A stretch of 43,880 nucleotides of DNA from JAGLQA01 sp023135565 (GTDB lineage: Bacteria > Acidobacteriota > Aminicenantia > UBA2199): assembly GCA_030639305.1 (NCBI GenBank), contig DAOWCY010000036.1:1-43880 (forward strand), read 5' to 3'. The notes under the pieces are model-generated. The model searched no databases. It was not told the origin of the DNA and saw nothing but the letters and a program-made list of their open reading frames with translations. Made by a program: the position numbers and the translations under genes. Shown here in pieces: positions 31,027 to 39,597 of the stretch (position 1 is its first letter; every line of letters begins with the position of its first letter).

Positions 31027-31402
31027 TCGCAGCCTCCTTTAATTGGTTTTCATTAAACCTTTGCAGGAAATCGGCACGGAATTTCCGTGCTTTTTTTATT
31101 TCCGATTTTGGCACCTTACCGGTTGTTTTAGTAAATGCGTGGGTTAAGACGATATAGTTTTTATAGCAGAAAAAATATAGTATCCTCACCTGGTTACCGG
31201 ACAGTTTAATCCTGAGTTCGTGAATTCCATCATCTAATAAATCCGCATAAGGTCTTGGAAGGATGGGGCCTTTTTCTTCAAGGAAAGAAATCAAGCCGAG
31301 TATTTTAGCTTGATTTCGTTTACTGCGGGAATCTATAAAATCAGCTACCGGACATTTTTCTTTTTCATTTTCATAATATATTACAGTCCATTTATTATTC
31401 AT
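31013..31402 (-). CDS. HigB/RelE-like toxin (phage Gp49-like)
   Basis: A 129-residue RelE-superfamily toxin with CPVADFIDS, then DDGIHELRIKLSGNQVRILY and LTHAFTKTTGKVPKSEIKKA, the Gp49/HigB family pattern. It likely cleaves mRNA on the ribosome. First gene of the operon, with the antitoxin second. The transcript is leaderless or nearly so. Confidence 0.88.
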   Translation of the reverse strand: MNNKWTVIYYENEKEKCPVADFIDSRSKRNQAKILGLISFLEEKGPILPRPYADLLDDGIHELRIKLSGNQVRILYFFCYKNYIVLTHAFTKTTGKVPKSEIKKARKFRADFLQRFNENQLKEAANENI

Positions 31403-31445
31403 AGCCCTGACATTTTACGTTATATATGATGTAAAGTCAAGGGCT
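31403..31445 (-). promoter_or_regulatory. higBA promoter within a long inverted repeat
   Basis: Minus strand: TTGACT (31440-31435), 17-nt spacer, TAAAAT (31417-31412), 9 nt to ATG. The arms 31403-31418 and 31431-31445 (AGCCCTGACATTTTAC and GTAAAGTCAAGGGCT) pair with one bulge, so both boxes lie in an inverted repeat suited to HigA binding. Confidence 0.6.
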
Positions 31446-31486
31446 TTTTTTACTATCGACGGGAATTTAGCCTTCGGCTAAAACAG

Positions 31487-31520
31487 GGCCCACAGGTTAC
31501 CCGGATTAGTACAAATTTTT
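31487..31520 (+). repeat. Second intergenic repeat type, copy 2
   Basis: Matches 7479-7512 (GGCCCACAGGTTACCCGGAT, then ACAAATTTT). The remaining 31446-31725 has A/T-rich phrases such as CATCATTCATCACTCATAAA and a G/C-rich stretch near 31565-31660, and no gene I can support. Confidence 0.6.
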
Positions 31521-31725
31521 AAAGAAATCCTCTCATCATTCATCACTCATAAATCATAATTCATCCTGTATCCCCCCCCTGCACCTCGGAACTCCGCCAT
31601 CGTAGTTATTAACTCCGGCAGCGCAGTTCGGAACAGTGTCGTCGAAGTTTTGACGTACCCCTAAAAAGCGATAAGCATCCCCACTCTAATGTGTGGATTT
31701 ATTTAGAATTTCTCCGTACTCGATC

Positions 31726-34700
31726 TCACTCAAAATCCGCAATGCCCAATTCTTTCTTCTCTTCCGGCGTAAGCTGCGGTATAGCGGCCTTATCCAGCCA
31801 ATCTATAATCGCTTCCGGGGTGTACCACTGTTTAACCGTGCCGTCTTTAGAAACCGTGATAATCTTGCTGCTGTCTTTGGAGAAGGTTGCATCAAAGACA
31901 ACATCAGTATGCTTATCCAAATCAGCCAAAAGGTTGCCTTTCAAATCCCAAAGCTTGACTGTATTATCAACCAGAGTGGTGAGTATTTTTTTGCCATCCG
32001 GGGAAAGGACAGCACTGCGAACGTGTACTTTGTGTTTCAAATTGGCGAGACACTTCCCTCTAAAGTTCCAAAGTTTGACAGTGTTGTCCTGTGATGTTGT
32101 TAATATTTTGCCGATTTCCGGTGCAGAAAAAGTCGCGCTCAAAATAGGTAAAGTGTGTCCTTTCAATTCTTTCAGAAAATTTCCCTGCAAATCCCACAAT
32201 TTTGCTAATTTATCCTCCCAGGTCAGTATTTTATCACCATTGGGAGAAAGAGAAGTGTTTTTTACATCATGCATATCAATATTCAATTCTTCTAAAAAGT
32301 GTCCATCCGAACCCCAGAGTTTTGCTTCGGTATAGTAAGAAACAGTAAGTATTTTTTTGTCATTGTGGAAAAAGGAAGCGCTGTTTACTATGTCCTGATG
32401 TGTCAAGTTGGCTAAAGGCGTGCCATTGGAATTCCACAGCTTTGCGGTGGTATGAAAAGAGAGAGTGAGTATTCTTTTTCCATCCTGGGAGATTGAAGCA
32501 TTCGTTACCGGGAACTTATGATTAAGAGTCGTTACCCCCCTCCCCTCTGAATCCCATAATTTTACTGTTTTTCCAGCCCAGGTGAGAATTTTGCTTCCGT
32601 CGTAAGAAAAGGCAGCGTTTCTTACTTGATCGGTATGTTCAAGATCATATTTAGCTTTTTTCCCCTTTTCCAAATTCAATAATTGCGCTGTCATTCCCTT
32701 CCAGGTGAGTATTTTTTTACCGTCAGGCGTAACGAGGGCATTTCTAAAAGGCTCTGCATACGTATATATATCAACCAGTGGCTGGGTTTTTAATTTCCAT
32801 AGTTTTGCGTTATTTCCTGAGCAAACAAGGATTTTATCGCCATCGGGAGAAATGGAAGCTTTTAAGACAGTAGCAGTATTTCCAGCCAACTCGACTAAGC
32901 ACTCCCCTTTTAAATTCCATATTGTTGCTGCTTTTCCGGTCCAAGTGAATATTCTGCCACCACCTGGGAAAAAGTCAGCGTTGCGAACTTTATCCTGATG
33001 ATTCAGACCAAGTAGGATTTCCCCTTTTGTGTCCCAAAGCTTTACTATTTCTCCCGATACAGTCAGTATTTTTTTGCCATCGGGGGAAAACAGGGCGTTC
33101 AGTACAGCTTCCCCGTGCCTTAAGGTGTTCAATAAGTTCCCTTTTAAAGCCCACAGTTTTACCATTCCATCACGAGATGCAGTGAGTATCATTTCTCCGT
33201 CCGGAGAGAAATCAGCGCTCAAAACATGATTCTTATGCTGCAAATCAACCGATGTCTTTTTCTCTAAATCCCACAGCTTCGCTGTATTATCCCAGGATGC
33301 TGTCAATATTCTGGAGCTATCAGGAGAGAAAACAACGCTCGTGATGTAACCTTTATGTACAAGGTCGGTTATATTTTTACTATCGTTTGCTGCCCACAAT
33401 TTGGCAATGTTATCTGTGGAAACTGTAATTATTTTAGTGTCATCAGGAGAGAAAACTGCTCTATCTACTGTTCCTACATTTTTGAATTCAGCTATTTGTT
33501 TGCCTGATATATCCAACAGTTTAGCCGTGCCATTATTTAAGGCCGTAAATATCTTGTCGCCTTTGTAAGAGAAAATAGCTGATGAAATCCTTCTCCCCTG
33601 CATCTTGAAATCGGGTATAGGGCATCCGCTAAGATTATATAGTTTTGCTGTGCCGTTGCTGGACGTTGTGAGTATTGCTGTGCCTTTGGGAGAAAAAGTG
33701 GCCGAAGTAACGGCCTCTTGTTCCTCCATAATTGCTGAGTAGAATGGATGCTCGTAAGCAGAATGAGCAGTCGTGCTCAGCATGCGTTGAATCGAAGGGG
33801 GCGGTTGCGGTAAATTTATTTTATATGCTGCTTCAACAATACGGATAGCTTTTATATTATCTGTTGAAAGAACCTGACTGGATTCTAAAGCAAGCCGATT
33901 ATTTACAGCTTCTTTATGTTTAAGAACCGCCCGCTTCATCTGGAAAAAGGTAAACACAGCCAAAAACAGGAAAAAGATTCCTGCAGCAGCACCGACTCGA
34001 TATATTTTTTGCTTTTGCCGTTGTAGCTTTTTTTGTTTTAGTTCTTTCTCTAATCGCCGGTTCCTTCTCTCTTTAATTACCGGAATCAATACATCGTGGA
34101 TGACTTCCACATGCACCTTCTTATCAATGTACAATTTCCTGAGGATTCTCCGTTTGACGGCTTCATCAATAACCTCTCGTAATGGATGATCGTTTTCCAG
34201 GTATAAAGGAGTTCGAAAGCCACCATCGGTCAACAGTTTTGTTTCGATTAATTCTGTTATTTGAACAGAAAGAGGTAATTTCTTCAACACCTCGTCGTAA
34301 AAGTCAGCAAGGATGGCGTCCTTTTCCTTTCCTGAGAGTGATGAAACTCCTTTTTCAAACATTTGGTAACATAAAATATTTAAGAAAAAAGGTTCTACTT
34401 TTAACTGCTCATCCGGCAATCTTTCATTTATGGTTAAATTATCGGGATAGAAATGCCGCAAAATGCCATCTTGTGTTTTTTTATCATAGAATCCTCCGGG
34501 AATTCCCATCGCTTCTCGTGCTTGCCCGCCGTTCAAGTGATGTAACCGAAACAACACCCTGTCGATTGAGGGGATTTGTCTTTTTATTGAATCCATTTGA
34601 GGTAGAAAATCCTCCCGTAACGCTAACACCAGTCGGACTGCAATACGCCCTCGAATAAATTGATACATATCTTCATCCTGTTTGGATTCATCAAGAAGTG

Positions 34701-35241
34701 TATCTGGTACCTGATCCTCTACTATATAGAACAACTCCTCCATTAATTTCTCCTGATCAAGGTGATCTCTGGCAGCAGTAAATATTTCTTCAAATTGGTC
34801 CAACACAAGAACAGGAGTTACCCGTTTTCCAGCGTGATCCACATGATCTACTCGTTTGAAATATTCCCATAAAGTTTCCCCTTGGCGAAATGAATCTACA
34901 GGGACATCACTTCCCCTTCCCTTTTTTTGAATATTATAATTCTCTAATTCTTCTTGAATCCTTTTAACAATTTGTGATAAAAATGGTTTCTGTGGTGATA
35001 AATAGTCCAACCGGATAGGGACTGGCAGAAAGTTTGCTTCTCGTAGCTGGGGATTTAAACCGGCATGTAACAACGATGTTTTCCCGATACCAGGTTTCCC
35101 GTATACCACAGTAAGGGTGTTCAATTTAACCAACTTAAATAGTTCTTTCGATTCCCGCATACGGCCTTTGAAGATATGTCTATCCTTTTCTTCGTATGGA
35201 TAAAGACCTTTAAAAGGGTTATTTTTATGTTGTATACTCAT
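31726..35241 (-). CDS. STAND NTPase with a C-terminal WD40 array
   Basis: A 1171-residue protein of the nSTAND1-WD40 type. Opening NPFKGLYPYEEKDRHIFKGR is a family signature. Walker A is GKPGIGKT (48-55) and Walker B is VLVLDQFEEIF (144-154). A helical region with a probable transmembrane segment (IYRVGAAAGIFFLFLAVFTF, about 420-440) leads to about 16 WD repeats of some 39 residues (FSPDGKKIL...NTAKLWDL), enough for two or more propellers. The ATPase would oligomerise when the propellers bind a ligand. It starts 2 nt after the stop of the SIR2-TIR gene, so the two are surely co-expressed. No effector domain of its own is seen. Confidence 0.88.
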   Translation of the reverse strand: MSIQHKNNPFKGLYPYEEKDRHIFKGRMRESKELFKLVKLNTLTVVYGKPGIGKTSLLHAGLNPQLREANFLPVPIRLDYLSPQKPFLSQIVKRIQEELENYNIQKKGRGSDVPVDSFRQGETLWEYFKRVDHVDHAGKRVTPVLVLDQFEEIFTAARDHLDQEKLMEELFYIVEDQVPDTLLDESKQDEDMYQFIRGRIAVRLVLALREDFLPQMDSIKRQIPSIDRVLFRLHHLNGGQAREAMGIPGGFYDKKTQDGILRHFYPDNLTINERLPDEQLKVEPFFLNILCYQMFEKGVSSLSGKEKDAILADFYDEVLKKLPLSVQITELIETKLLTDGGFRTPLYLENDHPLREVIDEAVKRRILRKLYIDKKVHVEVIHDVLIPVIKERRNRRLEKELKQKKLQRQKQKIYRVGAAAGIFFLFLAVFTFFQMKRAVLKHKEAVNNRLALESSQVLSTDNIKAIRIVEAAYKINLPQPPPSIQRMLSTTAHSAYEHPFYSAIMEEQEAVTSATFSPKGTAILTTSSNGTAKLYNLSGCPIPDFKMQGRRISSAIFSYKGDKIFTALNNGTAKLLDISGKQIAEFKNVGTVDRAVFSPDDTKIITVSTDNIAKLWAANDSKNITDLVHKGYITSVVFSPDSSRILTASWDNTAKLWDLEKKTSVDLQHKNHVLSADFSPDGEMILTASRDGMVKLWALKGNLLNTLRHGEAVLNALFSPDGKKILTVSGEIVKLWDTKGEILLGLNHQDKVRNADFFPGGGRIFTWTGKAATIWNLKGECLVELAGNTATVLKASISPDGDKILVCSGNNAKLWKLKTQPLVDIYTYAEPFRNALVTPDGKKILTWKGMTAQLLNLEKGKKAKYDLEHTDQVRNAAFSYDGSKILTWAGKTVKLWDSEGRGVTTLNHKFPVTNASISQDGKRILTLSFHTTAKLWNSNGTPLANLTHQDIVNSASFFHNDKKILTVSYYTEAKLWGSDGHFLEELNIDMHDVKNTSLSPNGDKILTWEDKLAKLWDLQGNFLKELKGHTLPILSATFSAPEIGKILTTSQDNTVKLWNFRGKCLANLKHKVHVRSAVLSPDGKKILTTLVDNTVKLWDLKGNLLADLDKHTDVVFDATFSKDSSKIITVSKDGTVKQWYTPEAIIDWLDKAAIPQLTPEEKKELGIADFE

Positions 35242-35243
35242 GT

Positions 35244-36587
35244 CTACCTCATTTTATTTTGTAATTCCAGTAATTTTCCCCGAAGCACTTCATATTTCCC
35301 GTTCCCTTCACCTTTAGGAATATGGACGTAGAAATCACCTTTGAATGGACCATACATCAACTTTGTTTCATCAATTTTAACTGGCATAATGACCTTGGGA
35401 TTATTTCCTGCTACTCTCTCTGAATGAGCTCTCTCCCATTCCCGGATATGATAATTCAGATTCTCGCTGTTTTTTCCTAACTGCATGGCAGATTCTGATA
35501 TCAAGGGGATAAATACAGGGCATTTTCCGATAGCTCTAATAATAGTGTTATCTACACCATCTCCAGGCTTCATCTTCCGTTCGTCCAGCCACACTTTAAT
35601 GCCATCATTACGGAGGTGGGAAGCTAACAGCCTGGCCGTTTCTCGGTCAGTTCTACAAAAACTTATAAACGCTGTTTCCGGGAATTCCGTTTCTGAGATG
35701 ATATGCTTGGGGTTTATTCTATCGAACAATTCATCCACGAAGTTCTTACCATTACTGGAGAAAAACACATTAGAGTTATATGCCTCTAAAAATTGCTTTA
35801 ATCCACCGCTATTGAAAGATTTAACATCATCGCTGACAAACTTCCATTTCTGTGGGTCTTCGGAAGTCTGAAATGGTTCATTGGCAATAGTACGGACAAA
35901 AAAACGAAATAACCAGTCATCGTATCCGCATCCGATAAAGAGAAGACTTTTTTCTTCCAACGTTTGAAAAAAAGGATTTCTCGGTTCTGTTTCTATATCC
36001 CTCTGTAACGTCACGACTGTCTCCAGTATATCATTTTCAGTGTATGCGGGAATTTTATTCTTGATAGAACTGCCGTAAATGTAGCATATTAGGGACCGGT
36101 TGAAGGCTTCTAAATCATCAAGTATTTCCTGTTTCACTTTATCGGTGCGCTTTTCTTTGAAGCTGTGGAAAAGCACCTCTGTGGTATAATCTCTTACTCG
36201 ATTTAATGTATTTATTAAGAAATGATCATGAGTGGTGTTAATAAAAATAGAAAAAGGTTTGATTCGAGCCAATTTCCACAGTGGGCTGGCCGGGATCATT
36301 TGCACTGAAGGTAAAGTCTTCTCGATGAACTGTTTAAGTTTGCTAAGCTTGTTTTTTTTTAAAAAATGAAAAGCAATTTGTGAGAATTTAGGGCTTGAAC
36401 TTGAGATATTATTTAATCTCAAAGATTCGACCATTTTCGTCGCAAGGTAATCATATAAAAGAACTTCCTCACCGGTTTCTGTTTCCATACAATAAAGCCC
36501 CTGACCTATGACGGGGATTACATTTCCCTTGCCTATTTCCTCCAATAAAATTTTCCAATTAGAATCGCTGTTATCGGTAATACTCAT
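35244..36587 (-). CDS. SIR2-like/TIR double-domain protein (putative NADase effector)
   Basis: A 447-residue protein. Residues 15-290 form a SIR2-like domain (GKGNVIPVIGQGL at 20-31, LLFIGCGYDDWLFRFF at 215-230). Residues 305-447 form a TIR domain (TAFISFCRTDRETARLLASH, VWLDERKMKPGD), with Glu383 in IREWERA at the expected catalytic place. In the SIR2 part the usual TTNxD and H-hG motifs read NTTHDHF and CYIYGSS, so the standard Asn and His may be replaced and SIR2 catalysis is doubtful. TIR and SIR2 domains deplete NAD in Thoeris, DSR and Avs-type defence. AAGGAAG precedes the ATG. Confidence 0.82.
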   Translation of the reverse strand: MSITDNSDSNWKILLEEIGKGNVIPVIGQGLYCMETETGEEVLLYDYLATKMVESLRLNNISSSSPKFSQIAFHFLKKNKLSKLKQFIEKTLPSVQMIPASPLWKLARIKPFSIFINTTHDHFLINTLNRVRDYTTEVLFHSFKEKRTDKVKQEILDDLEAFNRSLICYIYGSSIKNKIPAYTENDILETVVTLQRDIETEPRNPFFQTLEEKSLLFIGCGYDDWLFRFFVRTIANEPFQTSEDPQKWKFVSDDVKSFNSGGLKQFLEAYNSNVFFSSNGKNFVDELFDRINPKHIISETEFPETAFISFCRTDRETARLLASHLRNDGIKVWLDERKMKPGDGVDNTIIRAIGKCPVFIPLISESAMQLGKNSENLNYHIREWERAHSERVAGNNPKVIMPVKIDETKLMYGPFKGDFYVHIPKGEGNGKYEVLRGKLLELQNKMR

Positions 36588-36604
36588 AATGTCTTCCTTA
36601 TTTC

Positions 36605-36633
36605 GTTATATTTAGTTTGTTATTTTACCACAA
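36605..36633 (-). promoter_or_regulatory. Promoter of the SIR2-TIR / STAND-WD40 operon
   Basis: Minus strand: TTGTGG (36633-36628), 17-nt spacer, TATAAC (36610-36605), then a short leader with AAGGAAG before ATG 36587. Confidence 0.5.
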
Positions 36634-36686
36634 TTTAAAAAAAAAAAGAAGTGTCGAAAAAAAAAGTGAAGTTATCAAATTTTTGC

Positions 36687-36715
36687 TTGACAGTCAAATA
36701 AATTTTTCGTAAAAT
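36687..36715 (+). promoter_or_regulatory. Promoter of the propeller/peptide cassette (leaderless)
   Basis: TTGACA (36687-36692), 17-nt spacer, TAAAAT (36710-36715), 7 nt to ATG at 36723. It is divergent from the SIR2-TIR promoter. Confidence 0.65.
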
Positions 36716-36722
36716 AAAAACG

Positions 36723-36944
36723 ATGAGGCGTAAAAACATGAAGGTAAAAAGCACTACATGGACACAAAGACACCAAATAATTTTGAGATTATTTTGGGGA
36801 CAGACCGGGACAGAAGAGAATGTTTATGCAGCCACTGAAAAATGGAACAACAATGGTTGTATGTTTCCGGGGCCTCAAGTTGCGGTTTTCGTGCGATTTT
36901 TTTTACCTTCCATTACATCTCAGAATGAAATCAGGAGACATTAA
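36723..36944 (+). CDS. 73-residue ORF ahead of the first propeller
   Basis: The ATG lies where transcription is expected to start. The peptide (MRRKNMKVKSTTWTQRHQII...) has no signal peptide or known family. It ends 2 nt before the ATG of the first propeller gene, and its last codons contain that gene's AGGAG ribosome site. It may be a leader for translation coupling, or a real small protein of the cassette. Confidence 0.4.
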   Translation: MRRKNMKVKSTTWTQRHQIILRLFWGQTGTEENVYAATEKWNNNGCMFPGPQVAVFVRFFLPSITSQNEIRRH

Positions 36945-36946
36945 GA

Positions 36947-38098
36947 ATGCTAAAATCATTAGTTACATTAGGGTTATCGCTCGTTTTTTTGTTTTTAGGT
37001 CCGAATAGAGCTTTTGGGCAATCTGTACAATTATCTGAAACAATTAAAATTGACCCGGCGGCGAATTTCGAGGTCACTCCAGAATTTTTTTGCGTTATGG
37101 GAAGAGAGCTTTTTCTATTTACCGACCATCATACACGAAGTATAAAAATTTTCGTTAAAAGGAACAATTTTCTGAAATTTAAGAAAACATTAGGCCCATG
37201 GTTCGGTAACAAATTTTTTATCCGGCCAATGTTTTGTTTTTTTAGCCGGGATAAAAAAAAAATAGGAGTTTATGACTCTCTGGCAAGAAAAGTATTCATA
37301 TTTGAGACATCGATAAAAAATGATTTCATACTGAAAAAAACCGTGGATTGCCGTAAGTTTGGTTATGATATGGCCTTCACCAAAGATAGTGATCAACTAA
37401 TTGTGTCGGGATATATCACCGATAAAGACGAGAACCCCTTTGATCTATACAGTATAAATATCAACAAGGGATACCTCAATTACCTTTTACCTTCATACCA
37501 AAAGTACCATTTAAAAGACTTTGAAGTATACGTTTCAGAGTATAGAGAAAAACACATAATACCGTCCATCGGCATCAAGGCTTACATAGATATACATGGA
37601 GATAAACTGTTTTTCGTATGGGAAGGTGAACCCCGTATCATAAAAATTAATCTTCGGACCCAAGATAAAACGGTTTTCGGGAAAACCACCTCTCATTTTG
37701 CGATAGGGGATAAAACGCTACTTAGTAAATTCTATAACAAAGGAGAACTAAAAAAGTGGGAGAAATTACGTGAGGAGAGAGCTTATATAAGAAATATATT
37801 TACGACTTCTAAGCATGTTTTTCTCATTTATGAGACAGGCAAAAATAATGAATGCAGTGTGTCTACTTTTAGAGTGCAAATCTATACCCCGGAAGGAAAA
37901 TTTCTTAATGATGTTAAACTACCGGGTAACATGGGGCGAAAAATCTGGTTTGATAAAGATAATTATAACCTGTATGCTTTGTCTATACAGCATGGAAATA
38001 AAAAAAAGGAATTGTTAATTTTGAAATACAAATTAGAAATGACAAAAAAATCAAGACCAAAGCTTGACAAACCTAAGGGAGGGTGTTATTATAAATAA
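36947..38098 (+). CDS. Exported six-bladed beta-propeller protein, paralogue 1
   Basis: A 383-residue protein with a Sec signal peptide (hydrophobic 5-18, cleavage near AFG-QS) and then an all-beta repeat pattern of the six-bladed propeller (NHL/TolB-like) type. It shares a run of blade motifs with the gene at 38393: DPxANFxVT at the N-terminus, YDMAFTKDSDQLIVSGY, PFDLYSINI, and IKAYIDIHGDKLFFVWE. Such proteins accompany NVEALA-type exported peptides in Bacteroidota, with no known function. Located outside the cytoplasmic membrane. AGGAG sets the start. Confidence 0.75.
   Translation: MLKSLVTLGLSLVFLFLGPNRAFGQSVQLSETIKIDPAANFEVTPEFFCVMGRELFLFTDHHTRSIKIFVKRNNFLKFKKTLGPWFGNKFFIRPMFCFFSRDKKKIGVYDSLARKVFIFETSIKNDFILKKTVDCRKFGYDMAFTKDSDQLIVSGYITDKDENPFDLYSININKGYLNYLLPSYQKYHLKDFEVYVSEYREKHIIPSIGIKAYIDIHGDKLFFVWEGEPRIIKINLRTQDKTVFGKTTSHFAIGDKTLLSKFYNKGELKKWEKLREERAYIRNIFTTSKHVFLIYETGKNNECSVSTFRVQIYTPEGKFLNDVKLPGNMGRKIWFDKDNYNLYALSIQHGNKKKELLILKYKLEMTKKSRPKLDKPKGGCYYK
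38064..38092 (+). promoter_or_regulatory. Internal promoter at the end of the first propeller gene (leaderless)
   Basis: TTGACA (38064-38069), 17-nt spacer, TATTAT (38087-38092), 8 nt to ATG at 38101. Confidence 0.6.
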
Positions 38099-38100
38099 TT

Positions 38101-38478
38101 ATGGAGAAAGTAAGGTGTAGTAATATGAATTCGAGTCGCAGACTGGCTGGGACAAGTAACAATTTTTTATGTACGGTTATTAACCTCAAAAACGAGGGTA
38201 GCTGTACGTCTTCAGGGTCTTGTGGAACGTTATTCAAAAAAGTATCACCTCACAATTCGTTTCAATTTACTCCCTGCTTATCAAATGGCAAGGGAAAGGA
38301 AGGAATAATGCCAGAGAGAAAGAGAAAAGATGGATGTTTGGGCTTGCTATTGCGAGAAACGCCCTTAACCAAAGAAATGAAAGGAGTGTGTTATGAAAAC
38401 ATTAGCATCATTAGTGATTTTGTTAACGTTTACGCTGGTAATTCCCAGCGAGGTTGTCGGGCAGGACGCCAAAATTAA
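38101..38478 (+). CDS. Cys-containing small ORF overlapping the second propeller gene
   Basis: 125 residues starting MEKVRCSNMNSSRRLAGTSN, including NEGSCTSSGSCGTLF. The start lies 8 nt after a consensus -10. There is no signal peptide or recognised family, and the last 86 nt overlap the second propeller gene in a different frame. It may be a leader ORF like those at 16797 and 40153, a precursor peptide, or an accidental frame. Confidence 0.35.
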   Translation: MEKVRCSNMNSSRRLAGTSNNFLCTVINLKNEGSCTSSGSCGTLFKKVSPHNSFQFTPCLSNGKGKEGIMPERKRKDGCLGLLLRETPLTKEMKGVCYENISIISDFVNVYAGNSQRGCRAGRQN

Positions 38479-39592
38479 AGTATCCGGGCCTGAAAAGATT
38501 GAAGTTGACCCGGAAGCTAATTTCCTGGTAACAAAGGTTTTTTGGCCTTTTTGTCTTACCGAAGATAAATTGTTTGTAATACCCGATCCAGAAGCAAGGA
38601 CAGTGAAAATTTTCGAGAAAGTCTTCGAAGGAAACAAAAATTATCTAAAACTTGTAACAGCCCTGGGGCGCGATGGATTCGATGAAACCAAGAAATTCAA
38701 CGAACCGAGATACTGCTTTTATGTCCCTCACAAAGGGAATTATAAAGGCACCTTAGGCGTATTTGACTACAGTACAAACCACAGTGAAAGAAAAGCATTC
38801 ATTTTCGCCAGGACCGGGAAGGTCGAATTCACGCCTATAAAAACCGTAAATTGCCCCCGGTTCGCATATGATATGGAGTTTAGTGGAGATGGGCGGCAAT
38901 TGATTGTTTCAGGATATACAACCGATGAGAACAACCAACCGTTCGATCTATATAGTATAAACATCGAAGACGGAAAAACTTCATATTTGTTGGCATCACA
39001 TGAAAAATATGGCTTGAAAAATTTCGATGAATACGTCTCGGTGTATCGACAGGAACAAATACTTCCGGGCATGGGCATTAAAGCCTACATTGATATCGCA
39101 GGTGATCACCTGTACTTTGCCTGGGAATGCTCACCTCGCATTACCGCACTCAAGCTATGCCCCACAGGACAAAGAGAAGAAAAAAGAGTTTTTAAAGATG
39201 AGGATGATATAAATCGTAAAGTTTCCAATTTCGTTGAGTTGGGAAAAGAAGACAGAATCAAAATGGGAACGGACTATAGAAAAAGGACTTTCTCCGCTGT
39301 CCTAAGAAAACAAAAGAAGCAGGCCTATGTGCGTAATCTTTTCGCCACATCTAAGTATGTTTTCCTGGTGTATGAGAAAGCCAAAAGTAATCAAAATGCT
39401 GGCTCAGAAAAATTCAGGTTGCTAACATATACCCCGGAAGGTAAACTCCTTTGTGATGTCCCAATGGCAGGTAGTCCCGGCAAGCAGATGTGGTTAGATG
39501 AGCAAAGCTTAGAGCTATATGCCTTTTCCGATACATCAGGAAATAATGGTAAGCTTTCGATATTGAAATATAAAGTGCAAGAAACAAAGTAA
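38393..39592 (+). CDS. Exported six-bladed beta-propeller protein, paralogue 2
   Basis: A 399-residue paralogue of the upstream gene with a clear signal peptide (MKTLASLVILLTFTLVIPSE, cleavage near VVG-QD). It shares DPEANFLVT, YDMEFSGDGRQLIVSGY, PFDLYSINIEDG, IKAYIDIAGDHLYFAWE and a closing YTPEGKLLCDVPM...LSILKYK. AAAGGAG precedes the ATG. It differs from paralogue 1 mainly by insertions between blades. Its duplication next to a thioredoxin-like and an NVEALA-like gene suggests a joint role in handling an exported peptide. Confidence 0.78.
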   Translation: MKTLASLVILLTFTLVIPSEVVGQDAKIKVSGPEKIEVDPEANFLVTKVFWPFCLTEDKLFVIPDPEARTVKIFEKVFEGNKNYLKLVTALGRDGFDETKKFNEPRYCFYVPHKGNYKGTLGVFDYSTNHSERKAFIFARTGKVEFTPIKTVNCPRFAYDMEFSGDGRQLIVSGYTTDENNQPFDLYSINIEDGKTSYLLASHEKYGLKNFDEYVSVYRQEQILPGMGIKAYIDIAGDHLYFAWECSPRITALKLCPTGQREEKRVFKDEDDINRKVSNFVELGKEDRIKMGTDYRKRTFSAVLRKQKKQAYVRNLFATSKYVFLVYEKAKSNQNAGSEKFRLLTYTPEGKLLCDVPMAGSPGKQMWLDEQSLELYAFSDTSGNNGKLSILKYKVQETK

Positions 39593-39597
39593 TTGAT

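Noticed and set aside
31691..33229. Several long plus-strand frames opposite the WD40 gene
   Set aside because: They mirror the periodic WD repeats on the other strand and have no ribosome sites or family features.
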